Positions 19,918 through 32,500 of a DNA stretch of 64,000 bases are shown here, one piece after another. Source of the stretch: Rhizoctonia solani (taxonomy: Eukaryota > Basidiomycota > Agaricomycetes > Cantharellales > Ceratobasidiaceae); assembly GCF_016906535.1 (NCBI RefSeq), contig NC_057381.1, positions 372,001 through 436,000 of the forward strand, written 5' to 3'. A program made the translations under genes and the position numbers. Each line of letters starts with the position of its first letter. Position 1 is the first letter of the stretch. The notes under the pieces were generated by a model. That model worked only from the letters and a program-made list of their open reading frames with translations. It did not search any database and was not told the origin of the DNA.

Positions 19918-22900
19918 CTGCCCCCCCTCTAAGGGCCTTGGCAGCGCCAAGGACCTTCTTCTTCATTTCTTCCTTGTACTTTTTTAAAATTTTCCCCGCA
20001 TTTTTCAGGTTTTCCCAGGGTTCCCATGTGTTTTCTTTGGAGCCATAACCCTTCCATTTGACTTGGAAGAACCATTTTCTGTTTTGTTCCTTGGCATCAG
20101 TGATTCCCTCTACTTTGTACTCTTCTTCCCCATCCACAGTAACAGGTGGAGGGCGGTTCTTGAAGTTGCATTTTTTGTCCCTTCTGACTTTTGACAGTGG
20201 GCCTACGTAAAAGATGTTGTGGATTCTCATTGTTGGCAGGAGTTCTAAGCAGTACGCTTGAGTGGAGTTTTTCTCAATTACTTTGAATGGGCCTAGGCAT
20301 TGTTTGGTTAGCTTAGGACTCAGGGTCTTTAGCTTCATGTTTTTGGCGTCCAGCCAGGCTTCTTCTCCAATTTCAAAACTAAGTGGTTCTCCTGTCTCTC
20401 CAGCCATCATGCGTGTCTTTGATTGCCGGAGCGCTGCTTCTATTTCCTGCCATTGAGCTTCCATTTGTGTTGCCAATTTGTCTGCCTCTGGTACGTTGGT
20501 AGGAACATTGCTAGGCGTGATGGCTGGTTCCCATCCATAGAGTGCTCTAAACAGAGTTTTGCTTGTGGTGCTGTGGACTGCATTGTTATAGGTAAATTCC
20601 GCCATTGGTAACCATTTTACCCAGTCCTTCTGGTTGATTCCTGAATAGGCCTGTAGGAAGTGCTCAATTGTAGGATTCACGCGTTCTGTTTGTCCATCAC
20701 TTTGCAGGTGATAGGCTGAGGAGAAGTGGGGGTCTATCCCTAGGCGTTGGTACAAGGCCTTCAGGAATTTATTGTTGAAGACCCTTCCTCAATCCAAGAC
20801 CGTTTTTTCAGGCATGCCGTATTGTTTCCATACATGGCGTAAGAATAGGTCTGCCAGTTCTGGGGCCTTCAGTTTTTTGGAACATTCCACTAAGATGACG
20901 TATTTTGTGAAGCTGTCCACAATGACCAGGATGGAATCATTATCCCTATCTTTGGGTAGGTCCACAATCATGTCATAAGACATGTGTTGCCAGGGACGTG
21001 TTGGTAATTCCAGGGGCTGTGGGGGAATGGATGCATACTTGGGTTTTCTGATCTGCTGGCATATTTTGCATGAATCTACATGCCAGTACGTTTCTGCGCG
21101 GATACCTGGCTAGTAGTAATTGCGTGAGACCAGTTCCAAGGTTTGTTGCCTGCCTGGGTGACCTGCCAATGGGCTATTGTGGAAAATACAGAAGAGATCC
21201 GTCCTTAGGGTGCCAACGTCTGGGACCACAATCTGTCCTTGGTAAAAAAGTAAGCCCCCCTCCATCTGGTAATCCTTGAACACCCGTTTGATTGATGGTG
21301 GTGCTTTTGACTCATTCTGGAGGAACTGTAGGATTTCCTCCAGGGACTTGTCTTGGTCTAGAGCAGCCTCAATTTGACATTGGAGTTCCTTTTTGGGCAT
21401 AACTAGGGCTACGTTGGCAAATACGGGGTTTGGTAGCATGGATTGTGGTTTGGGTGGGATATTGGCGTGATCCAACCGGCATGATAGGGCGTCAGGCTTT
21501 CCTGATTGCTTCCCTGGACAATATACAATTTGGAAGTTGTATCCTGCTAACAATAGGTGCCATCTAGCGTGCCAACGGTTGAAGGTCCAGGATTCTTTCC
21601 AATATTCAAGATTCCTGTGGTCCGTGAACACGGTGATTGGATGTTCTGTTCCTTCCAAGAATATGCGCCAGTACTCAAACAACCTGATTATTGCCAAGAG
21701 CTCCTTGTCATGGGTGTTGTAATTCTGTTTGGCACCTTTGAATGATTTGGATAGAAAGCCAAGGGGGTGTAAATGTCCGTCTTCTTGTCTTTGACTGAGT
21801 ATGGACCCTAATGCAGCGCCGGATGCATCTGTTTCAAGAAAGTAGGGCTTGGTAGGGTCCGCATGGCAGAGTACTGGTGCGTTGGTTATGGCGTCCTTAA
21901 GGTTCTGGAATGCTTCCTGCTCTTTGGGTCCCCAATTCCAAGCTGTATCCTTCTTGACCAGATTGTGTAGCAGTCTGGCCATGTGACTAAAGTTGGCAAC
22001 AAACCGGCAAAGGAAGTTGGCAAACCCTAGGAAGGACTGAACCTCTTTGATCTTGGTAGGTACTGGCCATTCCTGAACTGCTTGGATTTTGAGCTTATCC
22101 AAGCTGAACCCTTTGTCCAAGACAATAATCCCCAGGTATTCCACTGATGTGACGTGGAAGGTGCATTTTGATGCCTTGCAAAACAGTTGATTCTCCATCA
22201 AACGCTGTAGGACTTCATGTACATGCTGTGTGTGGGTTGCGTCATCTTTTGAATAGATTAGTATATCATCCAGGTAGATGATGACGCATACATCCAGCAA
22301 GTCTTTGAACAGCTCATTCATGAAGTGTTGGAACGCAGCAGGAGTGTTGGTTAGGCTGAAGGTCATGACAAGAGATTTGTACAAGCCGTATTTGGTACGG
22401 CAGGCAGTCTTCCATTTGTCACCCTCCTTGATGCGGACATTGTTGTACCCCCATCTTAGGTCCAGTTTGGTAAAGACCTTGGCGCCATGGAGCTGTGCCA
22501 TGAGGTCATCAGGACGGGGTAGCGGGTATATGTTCTTCTTAGTCTGGTTACTCAAGCAATGGTAGTCAACAACCAATTGGCAAGAGCCATCCTTTTTGGG
22601 TACAAACATGACAGGAGAACTGATGGGCAATTTGCTGGGATGGATCTTCCCAGCCTTGAGTTTGTCCCTGAGCCAATCCTTAAGTGTAGCAGATTTGGCG
22701 TCAGTCATGCTGTACAGAGGGGAGTTGAGGGGGCCTTCTTCCATAAGTTTGATCCCAATGTCATAATGTCAATGTGGGGGAAGCTTATTGAATTCTTCTT
22801 CCCCAAATACCTTGGCATATTGATGGTATTTGGGGGGTACTCCTTCAAGCGGGTCTTTGTCAGCTTCCTCTTCTTTGGCAATGGACACATGTTCTGGGGG

Positions 22901-23347
22901 CGTGTGGGGGAAGGAGAGGGTACGCAAGTTCCAATTGATTTCCGGGTTGTGGCTATCCAACCATTTCAACCCCAAGATGGCGGCATGAGACCCTGTGTTG
23001 CAGATTAGGAAGGTCTCTGTCATATGTTTGCCATCAAAGGAGAAGGTAAGATTTGCCTTCTTCCAGATTTTTCCAGCCTGGGGGCTCAACCCATCAAGCA
23101 TAGTGACGGTGTGGGGTGAAGGGAGATCTATGAGTGGGAGGCAGAGTGATTCCGCGGTACAGGGGTGCATGAAGGATGAGGTGGCGCCTGAGTCAATCAG
23201 GACTTCTAAGTGTTCCGCTTTCTTTTCTGGTGTGATTGAGATTGTGAAGAGGGGCAACATTCTATTCAAGCTACTAGATATATTACAAATTTTGACACAG
23301 CCAGAGTCCTTGGGGTCCTTGCGTGCGGCAGCAGGTACCCTTACTCT
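19910..23347 (-). pseudogene. pol: Pol of C2 with three nonsense codons
   Basis: Full-length frame from the gag frameshift site to a TAG inside the LTR remnant. Protease (LIDSGATSSFMHP), RT (LPRPDDLMAQLHGAKVF, IYLDDILIYS), RNase H (LETDASGAALGSILSQ), integrase and chromodomain are all recognisable. Stops: TGA at about 22766 (C1 has Arg in PPHRHYD), TAG at about 21107 (Trp in NYYWPG), TGA at 20786-20788 (Arg in DRGR). No frameshift was found. The stops fit C-to-T or G-to-A transitions at Arg and Trp codons. Confidence 0.92.
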
Positions 23348-24702
23348 TTTCCCAATTGGTACTCAGAGTCTTTGCCTATTTTGGCGGTTTCTTTGGCTTT
23401 CCCCTTGTCTTTGACAGGGGTAGCCTTCCAGCCCATGCGGCATTCCGCAAACTTATGGCCCATTTTGCTGCATTTGATGCAGGCGCCTGCGGCGCAGCAG
23501 CAATTTCTTTCCTTTTCCAACACAAAGTTGGGGTTGTTGGAGAGCTTCTTGGGACTGGTGCTTGACTGGCCGGTACTCATCCCCCTTGCAGGGTTGGATT
23601 GCTTGCTAGATTTATTGTCCCTTGGTGGGTGACTAGCGCGTTCTTTGCGGAGAGCATTATCAATGACAAGTGCTGCATTTTGCAGCTCCAGAAGGGTACA
23701 AGGGCAGTGCTTGCGGGTGGCAATTTGTCAGCTGACCTCCCAGTGGAGGCCATGGGCAAACTGGCCTCTGAGGGCCGCGTTGTTCCAGTCCAGTTCCATG
23801 GCTAAGGTTCTGAACTTTGTAATGTAGTCTGCGCATGTGCTGGACTGGGTTAGGGTGGTTATCTTCCATTTGGCAGCCCTTGTGGCATCAGGGTTGCTGA
23901 AGGCTGCCAAGAACTCCAGTTTGAAACCTTCAACTGTTTGGATGATGGCTTGGTGTGACCCAAGCTGGTCAAGGTGAGGATGGGCCCAGGCCCCGGCAGA
24001 GTCCTTCATGTTCATCAGGAGGAAGGATAGTACCTCCTGATTGGTGGGGAACATCCACAAGTTAAGGCTGGTCCAGGCCAGCATCCTGGTTAGCCACTGT
24101 TTGGCCTTGCTCCCTATTTTGCCTGTGTAGGCGTCAGGGTGGTCAACCTTGACCAGAGCGGGGTAGGCGGTGACTGGAGCTGGAGGGAGAGGGGCAGGGG
24201 CTCTGATTGGGGATCAGAGATGCGGAGATGGAGGGGGAGATGGGACTTGCGGGGGAGCAGCTCTTCTTGGGGTTGGCTGGGCAAGGCCAGGAGGAGCCCT
24301 GGATGGTTCTGACCAGAAGGGGTCCCCACTAACCAATCCAATAGGCTTGGCTTTTGGTAGGGGGTGTGGCGTTTCTTCCACAGCCTTGGGTTGGGGCCCT
24401 TCAGGTGTACGGGGTCCATGGAGTTGAAGGGACTTAAGCCCATCCTTGATGACATCAACGGTTTGGGAGATGTTTTCAACATTTGTCCAGGTTTCAATCC
24501 CTGCTTCCTTGATCTCAGTGATTTCCTGCTTGAGTTGTTTGACTTGGCCAAGGAGGCCAAGGAGGCCAAGGAGGAGTTGTGTGACTTGTTCAAGGGATAC
24601 CTTGCCATATTCAACAGAGGTGGTTGGTGGAGGTGTGGGTTCCATGTATCCCTGATTGAACAGGGATTGGGCTTGAGAGGCTGTCCTGGAGCGGGTAGCC
24701 AT
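23341..24702 (-). pseudogene. gag: Gag of C2 with two nonsense codons
   Basis: Starts at ATG 24702 (MATRSRTASQAQ), with a Leu-rich coiled coil (LLLGLLGLLGQVKQLKQEI), a Pro-rich linker, a capsid domain (AKQWLTRMLAWTSLNL; FLLMNMKDSAGAWAHPHL), and a CCHC knuckle CIKCSKMGHKFAEC. TGA near 24214 and TGA near 23728 each replace an Arg codon of C1. The heptamer GGGAAAA is kept at 23347-23353 before GAG TAA. Confidence 0.9.
23347..23353 (-). other. -1 frameshift heptamer, C2
   Basis: GGGAAAA in phase G GGA AAA, followed by GAG TAA, identical to C1 and to family B in phase and distance to the stop. Confidence 0.65.
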
Positions 24703-25185
24703 GGTTGGTTGTGGGTAGGAGCGGCCAGCGTGTGAAGAGGCCTGCAAAGAAGAGCGCGTGGGGGTATGCAAGGTAATGATGGGCAATTGGGAGTGATGGG
24801 GGCTATGTAGCCAAGGGTGCCTATGTCAGGACTTATGGGGCGCTTTATTGTTCTGGCGCTAAGAGTCTGCATCAACCGCCTAGCGTTGGACAGTCCCTAC
24901 AACTAATCAACAGCCGTGAGCAGGCGTGATGTAGAGCGGGCTTTCTGCAAGCGGGTGGATCTGCTGATTGACTCTGCTGACAAATGGTGCAATGACCGGT
25001 GGTACACGGGCGATAGGGATAGCCTGCCTTATAGCAATTTGCTACTACGTGGGACCAACAGCTCTTTGATTATTCCAGCTGAAAAGGGAGTCCAATCACG
25101 TGTTTTTGCTTGTGCTAGTACAGGTATCCTTCTTGGGGGTTGAGGCTTAGTAGTGGTGGGTGCAGAACAGTTTGCAACCAACGTA
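24703..25185 (-). other. Untranslated leader of C2
   Basis: No gene. It holds GCCTTATAGCAATTTGCTAC near 25025, CTTGTGCTAGTACAGG near 25107, and the hairpin arms GGCGCTA and TAGCG near 24854-24886, as in family B leaders. Confidence 0.55.
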
Positions 25186-25198
25186 AGGTTGATTACCT
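25186..25198 (-). other. Primer-binding site of C2, decayed
   Basis: AGGTTGATTACCT (plus strand). The R segment of its LTR reads AGGTAATTGACCT, so the original CG has become TG on one partner and CA on the other; the self-complement is now broken at this dinucleotide only. Confidence 0.6.
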
Positions 25199-25200
25199 AG

Positions 25201-25783
25201 TGTCCCAGACGTCTGTAAGGACGCCAAGGAGGAGGGCGCTTGCGGCTGGATGTATCTAAGTAATAACCGCATAAGGCGGTGGCAAGCTATCCTACAACAA
25301 CAACCAGCTATACTACAACAACCAAGGCCGTAAGGGCAATGGTGAACTATGTAAGTACAACAAAGAGGCCGCTTAAGGCGGTGTGGACTAAGTAACTAAG
25401 TAAGGTTGCTGGGCTGTAAGGCCCTTGTACAATTGTGGGATGCAACAAGAGGTAATTGACCTGGGTGTTACCATGGTTGGTTGGCCTCCTTATATATTCT
25501 ACAGATGAACTAATTACAAATACATTATATGCAATACCCAATCCAATAAGAACCCCAATCTGCAGTCAGCCTTACTCATGCATACGTGTCACTGACGTGT
25601 CATGATGATGTCATAGGTGGAGGTGGCTATGTATGCTGATTTAAGCGTGGATGGGGACGTGGCTTGGCGCTTAGCGTGTGATATAAGCACCAAGGTCACA
25701 TGATCAAAAATGTAGTCCGTTTTCCTTTGTTTAAAATCGAGAAAATGGGAATAAATTCCCTGGTATTGAGTGTGTCTACAACA
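25201..25783 (-). repeat. 5' LTR of C2
   Basis: 583 bp from TGTCCCAGAC to GTCTACAACA on the plus strand. TATA region CTTATATATTC near 25490, CGCATAAGGCGG and CCGCTTAAGGCGG modules, and a degenerate CACATGATC box near 25696. Confidence 0.92.
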
Positions 25784-28700
25784 GATTCCATCAGGACATA
25801 ATTTATTGCAGAAGTTAATTTGTATAAACATACCTTTTGGATGGGCTCTGGTGACTGAGAACTGGACGCAAGGGTGTTGCTTGACAAGGGATAACTTATC
25901 TCAAGTCTAGCTAAGACCATATTGCAAATAGCCTCAACCAAATCCAAAGAATAGTGCTGGTAAAACCAGCTCAGTTTGACATCTGGGCACATCACTAGAT
26001 TAAAAATATTAATTTACAATTGGCCCCACTATATAGTTCATGTACATACCCAATGAGATAAAGTATACTTTGCATATACTCATGTTTTCCATGTATTTAT
26101 TATAAACATTGAGTGCTGCTTGACCCCCAACACAAGTAGCAGCATGAATGTCATTGCTACTACACATACTGGCAAGTGCATCTCTGAGCATTACAAGTGC
26201 AGGAAGGACTTGGTGAACATGAGGGACACTCCCCATTGAGAAATGCTGGGTGGGGAGCTCAAATACCTGAAAAGGCAAATACTATCAGGAATCCATTGCT
26301 CAGAGTGAGAAATTGAAGCTTACCTCAAGGGCTTTGTTTAATTCCAGAGCCAATTCACGCTGTGTGGTGTCAAGTGCAAGGTGGTGCAAGTTCAACCCTG
26401 GGTTGTTGGTAAGCTTCTTAACTGGATGCCAAAGGTAGAGGTAATTGTCCAACGCCTTGCAATTAGAGCTCCAACAAGTAGCCATGCGGCAGGCCAGGGA
26501 GCACCATGTTGACTCCTTCAGCTCAGGATAACAGAGCAGGTACTCTTGAAACTTGGTCTTTAGCATTGGAGACTCATCAACTCTGCAAGCCAAATTGGCA
26601 ACCTACAATACAGTAAGAAACAGCTATAATGGAGGTAAATATAGTTGCACTTACAGTTGTCATAATTGCCTGTGCGTCACAAAGGTCTTGTGCTGTGAGT
26701 ATCAAGGAGTGCATTGACAAAAGCTGTTCAAGCGCCTGATATACTACAGCTTGGACCACCAAGGTGTTGTGCTCAAACTTAGCCTTGTCAATGTCTGCTG
26801 CCTCAGAGTTGTCAAGCTCCCCATTATCTCCAGTATTGGAAGCTTGCTGTGCTTGTAAAAAAACCATGCATTGCATGCTTTGCTGCTGAAGAGGTGGGCC
26901 AAGGAGCTTGCTCTAAAACCTTCCATGCTCTTTGGCTAGGGCAATTAAAGGGTGACATAAAATCCTGTCATGAATCTGTAAGTATCAACAAGTGTCTATT
27001 GAGATGTTGAGCATACCTTTGCCATAAGGTTGATCACATGTGCTAGACATTGGACATAAGACTGCTCCCCATGAAAATGGGGTACTTGTCACAACTAAGC
27101 TTGGACCTATGATACAAGTGGGCTTAAAGTCCATGGCCCTATCACCAATGGACTATGAAACAGAGAGGGGCAACAAAGGCCCAAGGGGTATGGTTTAAGG
27201 GTAGAGGGCAACAAGGCCTGGGTTATGGTTTTGTAGTCAAGTGCACTTATGGCCAACTAGGGGCCTGGGCAAAGGGTAAGAATGAGCTTAGGATGAATTG
27301 ACAAAGAGGTCAAGTCTTGCTGTCCTAGCAACAACCTGACCTGGTTTATATACAGGAGAAAAGCCACATCAAAAACAACAGTACTAGATAGTGAGTCATT
27401 TACAATTTCACATCATATATCAAATATGTCACGTGATCTTGAAGAGTCATAAATATATACCAAAAAAGGAAAGTGTCTTGGAAAAAAGATGAAAAATAGT
27501 GAAAAATTATGTCATGCCAATGAAGGTCATGACAGTACTAATTGCTCAAGGTTCTGGACCAATCTGAGATTATTGCTGGCATTGTCAAGACATGCCACAA
27601 GAATCTGTAAATGGGAATATTAGTTTAGTTAGCTAGAGGTTTCCTGCTTATTCACTTACCCAATTTTCAAGTCCATATTGTTACAAACAGGATGCAATCT
27701 TCCCAGCAAGATAAGCACCTGTGTGGGCAGACGTCAGGCTAGACAATTGATATTGTGATAAATATTTGAATATATATCAACTAAAGATAGCTTATACTTA
27801 CCAAATAAACTCTAAGACGCAACAATAAATTTGGGGTTTGTTGTACCAGATGACTACAACACCAAGATAGGACTCAGAAGTTGGACTAGTCCACCCATTG
27901 ACAGCAACATGAACTGCGCTGGAGATTGACTATGCCAGAATTTTGTCAATAAATGTAGGAATATATTGCGCATGTAGTCAATGACTTACTGCAAAGTACT
28001 CCTTGATCTTGGGCACAAATTGCGTGTGGATTAGTTTGATATCATGCAACAGTGTCTTAGACAACAGAAGTTTTGTACCAGGACAGAGGTAATCAACCTC
28101 CTGTTGATGAAACTTGTTGGTCAGTGAATCAAATGAACGGTGGGAGCAAGCACCCCAAAGTGCTAACAATGCGCAATGAAATTCTGGCAAATACGGCTCA
28201 GGTTTGTTCCAGTTTGGTGTTGTCAAAACCTCCCACTCCCAATCACAGTCCTCTGCTGAGTGTAGCATTGCTGTTGTGCCAGCAGATGTATTCAGACATG
28301 CATGCTTGAAGGCTTTGTGGGTCTTTGAGCCATACTTACATTTGAAGTGAAATAGAATGTGAGACCAAGTGGGTTTCCCTGAAACAGCTCCCATCACCTT
28401 TTCCACTTGAATGTTGTAGTGAGGATATGCTGGTGACCTCATGTTTGGCTTTGCAGCATCTGTAGGTAAGTTATAGGGTTAGGTTGCTCCCTGTATGCGT
28501 AAATATTGACCTACCAATCAGCTCTTCTGGTTTGTAATCCCAAGCGTATTTGTCAACTAACGTTGCAAGCGTCTTCTGACGTTTTCCAACAAAGCAGTCA
28601 TTGGAGTAGCTGGATAAGGGCTGTTTGCCAAGGATGCTGGACATTGGAAGGGAGGTTAATGAGTGGTATTCTACTTGGTGTGTCTATCTACATGGTTTAT

Positions 28701-28973
28701 ATATGCTAATACAACTTGTGCAACAATACTGGAAGACTGTAGAAGCCATGATTTGGGCTGACTGTGCAGGATTCAACCGCGTTTGGGCTTTGGGCGTGCA
28801 ATGGCACAAACAACTTGCACCAGCGCTTGTAAGGTCCTGGTGGTTGATCATATATTTACTGTGGTAGAATTTCCAATCAACTTGGTTGGTTTTCCAGATC
28901 ACACCAGACTCCGCTGTGGCACTGCGTGGAGATGCAGATTTTGATGGTGTGGAAACAATGGCAAAACAATCTG
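25784..28973 (-). pseudogene. hAT-family transposase gene, intron-containing, truncated and interrupted
   Basis: Minus-strand fragments read in order as a hAT transposase. 28.96-28.5 kb is an N-terminal region. 28.46-27.98 kb is a BED-like and HRSFDSLTNKFHQQEV region. Near 27.85 kb is NGWTSPTSESYLGVVVIW. Near 27.57 kb is the DNASNN motif. Near 27.02 kb is QCLAHVINLMAK. 26.58-26.33 kb includes RMATCWSSNCKALDNYL. Then come VFELPTQHFS and VMCPDVKLSWFYQHYS. Introns with good GT-AG ends join these in frame, for example 26266-26323. One TAA interrupts the segment near 27.69 kb. A solo LTR (27087-27534) sits between DNASNN and AHVINL, and C2 removed the C-terminal dimerisation domain at 25784. Not functional. 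The family call rests on several motifs in the right order. Confidence 0.8.
27087..27534 (-). repeat. Solo LTR D1 (third LTR family) in the hAT gene
   Basis: 448 bp, TGTCACAACT... to ...GGTCATGACA on the plus strand, flanked by GTACT on both sides (27082-27086 and 27535-27539). It matches the reverse complement of 35581-36032. Removing it restores the hAT frame from DNASNNLRLVQNLEQLV into PHFHGEQ. No internal region of this family is in the window. Confidence 0.93.
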
Positions 28974-29555
28974 TGTCCTAGACGTCCGTTAGGGCGTCAA
29001 GGGGGATGGCGCTTGTGGCCGCGGTGTACAAATGAGAAAGTCGCTGTAAGGCAACGACAAACCTATCTACGGCAACGAGCAGCTATCCTACAACAACAAG
29101 TCCGCTTAAGGCGGTGACAAGCTATCTAAGTATCAACGACAAAGCCGCTTAAGGCGGTGTAGACTATCTAAGTGGCTAACTAAGTAATTGCTGGGCAGTA
29201 AGGCCCTTGTACACTAAGTGGATGCAACAAGAGGTAATCGACCTGGGTGTTACCATGGTTGGTTGGCCTCCTTATATATTCTACAGAATGACTAATTACA
29301 AATACACTATATCCAATATGTAATCCAATAAGAACCCCGCTCCGCAGTTGGCCTTACTCATGCATACGTGTCATGATGATGTCATTAGGTGGAGGTGGCT
29401 ACATATGCTGAGGTAAGCGCGGATGGGGACGTGGCTCGGCGCTTAGCGTATGATATAAGCGCCGAAGTCACGTGATCGAAAATGTTGTCTGTTTGCCTTC
29501 GTTTAAATCCGAGAAAATGGGAATAAATTCCCTGGTATCGATTGTGTCTACGACA
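28974..29555 (-). repeat. 3' LTR of C1
   Basis: 582 bp. In element orientation it begins TGTCGTAGACAC, and its bases 6-8 are the TAG stop of pol. Of the 11 differences from the other LTR this copy carries the mutated (TG/CA) state at eight. Confidence 0.95.
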
Positions 29556-32500
29556 CTGCCCCCCCTCTAAGGGCCTTGGCAGCGCCAAGGGCCTTCTTTT
29601 TCATCTCCTTTTCAAATTTTTTCAGGATTTTTTCGGCGTTCTTGAGGTTTTCCCTTGGTTCCCAGGTGTTCTCCTCTGATCCATAGCCTTTCCATTTTAC
29701 CCTGAAGAACCATTCCCCGTCCCTTTCTTCCATGTCCGTGATTCCCTTGACCTCGTATTCTTCCTCTCCATCCACAGTGACCGGTGGAGGGCGATTCTTG
29801 AAGGTGCGTTTGTCATCTCTTTTGACTTTTGACAGAAGTCCTACGTAGAATACGTTGTGGATGCGCATGGTTGGAGGTAGTTCAAGCCGGTAAGCGCGGT
29901 CGGAGATTTTTTCAGTAACCTTGAATGGCCCCAAGCGTTGTTCCGTTAACTTTGGGCTCAGGGTCTTGAGGTTTATGTTTTTGGCATCAAGCCATGCTTC
30001 TTCTCCGACTTCAAATTCTATTGGGGCTCCGTACTCCCCGTCTACCATTCGCTGCTTGGATTGTCGTAAAGCAGATTCCACTTCCTTCCATTGTTCCTCC
30101 ATTGTTTTAGCTAGGTCATCTGCTTCTGGTACGTTGGTAGGGACGTTGGATGGTGTCAAATTAGGTTCCCACCCGTATAGGGCTTTGAACGGCGTTTTTC
30201 CCGTGCTGCTATGGACTGCGTTGTTGTAGGCAAATTTGGCCATAGGTAACCATTTAGTCCAGTCCCGTTGGTTAACCCCTGAGTAAGCCCTGAGGAAATG
30301 TTTGATGGATGGGTTTACTCGTTCCGTCTGACCATTGCTCTGGGGGTGATAGGCGGAGGAGAAATGAGGGTCAATGCCCAATCGTTTGTACAGGGCCCGC
30401 AAGAACTTGTTATTGAAAACCCTGCCTCTGTCCGATATAGTCTTTTCCGGCATCCCATGGCGTTTCCATACATGTTCCAAGAACAACTCCGCAAGTTCGG
30501 GTGCCTTGAGCCTTTTGGAGCATTTGACAAAGATGCCGTACTTGGTGAAGCTGTCCACTATGACTAGGATGGAGTCGTTGCTTCTGTCCTTGGGTAAGTC
30601 TACAATCATGTCATAGGAAACGTGTTGCCACGGCCTGGATGGGAGTTCGAGTGGCTGTGGGGGGATGGAAGCGTACTTTGGTTTTTGGATCCGTTGGCAG
30701 GTCTCACAGGAATCCACGTGCCAGTATGTATCTGCTCGGATGCCTGGCCAATAGTAGTTGCGTGAAACTAGTTCCAGAGTACGTTGCCTACCAGGGTGCC
30801 CTGCCAGGGGACTATTGTGGAATATCCGTAGGAGATCCGTCCTTAGAGAGCCCACATCAGGGACCACAATACGTCCTTGATAGAACAATAGACCTGCTTC
30901 CATTTTGTAGTCCTTAAAGGCGCGTTTGATAGAAGGTGGGGCTTTGGACTCGTTTTGTAGAAACTGTAAGATTTCTTCCAAGGACTTGTCCTGATCGAGT
31001 GACAATTCAATCTGGCGTTGTAATTCCTTTTCTGGCGTGATTAAGGCTACGTTGGCAAATATGGGTTCCGGAAGCATGGTTTGGTCAGCGGGTGGGATAT
31101 CGGCGTGATCAGAGCGGCGTGAAAGGGCATTGGGTTTTCCTGACTGCTTCCCAGGGCGGTAAACGATTTGGAAGTTGTAGCCTGCTAACAGTAGGTGCCA
31201 TCTTGCGTGTCGTTGGTTAAACGTTCGTGACTCCTTCCAATACTCCAAGTTGCGGTGATCAGTGAACACAGTGACAGGGTGAACGGTTCCTTCCAGGAAG
31301 ATACGCCAATACTCAAAGGAACGGATGATGGCTAACAGTTCCTTGTTGTGGGTGTCATAGTTCTGTTTGGCGCCCTTGAATGACTCAGATAGAAAACCTA
31401 GTGGGTGGAGGCGGCCGTCTTCCTGGCGTTGGCTGAGTATGGAGCCTAGTGCTGCCCCTGAGGCGTCTGTCTCTAGGAAGTAGGGCTTGGACGGGTCTGC
31501 GTGACATAGTACGGGTGCATTGGTAATAGCGTCCTTTAACCCCTGGAAGGCCTCTTGTTCCTTAATGTCCCATTTCCAAGGAGTGTCCTTCTTGACTAGG
31601 TTGTGCAGCGGCCTAGCCATGTGACTAAAGTTGGCGACAAAGCGGCGTAAGAAGTTAGCAAAGCCTAGGAACGACTGAACTTCTTTGACTTTAGTGGGTG
31701 TAGGCCATTCCTGTACCGCCTGGATCTTGAGCTTGTCCAAGCTGAAACCTTTGTCCGAAACAATAATTCCCAGGTATTCCACAGAGGTGACGTGGAAGGT
31801 ACACTTGGATGCTTTACAGAACAATTGGTTTTCCATCAACCGGCGTAGGACTTCGTGAACGTGCTGGGTGTGTGTGGCGTCATCCTTGGAGTAGATCAGG
31901 ATGTCATCAAGGTATATGATGACGCATACATCAAGCAGGTCCTTAAACAAATCATTCATAAAATGTTGGAATGATGCCGGGGCGTTGGTTAAGCCAAAGG
32001 TCATGACAAGGGATTCGTACAGGCCGTACTTGGTGCGGAACGCGGTTTTCCATTTGTCACCTTCCTTAACTTGGACGTTATTGTAACCCCATCTTAGATC
32101 TAGTTTGGTGAAGACCTTGGCGCCACGGAGCTGGGCCATGAGGTCATCAGGACGGGGTAACGGGTAAACGTTCTTTTTGGTCCGGTTATTCAGGCGGCGG
32201 TAGTCAACAACCAAGCAACAGGAGCCGTCCTTTTTGGGGACAAACATCACAGGGGAACTGATGGAAGACTTGCTAGGGCGTATTTTGCCCGCCTTGAGTT
32301 CGTCCCTGAGCCAGTCCTTGAGCGTAGCGGACTCTGCATCGGTCATGCTATAGAGAGGCGAATTGAGGGGGCCTTCCTCCGTGAGTTCAATCCCAATGTC
32401 GTAGTGCCGGTGTGGGGGAAGCTTGTTGAATTCTTCCTCCCCAAATACTTTGGCATACTGGTGGTATTCTGGGGGTACTCCTTCAAGGGGTGTTTGATCA

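Larger units (their letters stand above)
19818..25783 (-). mobile_element. Ty3/gypsy element C2 (family C), degenerate, 3' LTR truncated
   Basis: Minus-strand element. The 5' LTR is complete (25201-25783) and the 3' LTR keeps only about its first 100 bases (approximately 19818-19917), so the downstream end was lost by deletion or rearrangement. Gag and pol stay in register throughout but carry five in-frame stops and no frameshift. Inserted into the hAT gene at 25784; the duplication would be GATTC (25784-25788) but its partner is missing. Confidence 0.92.
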
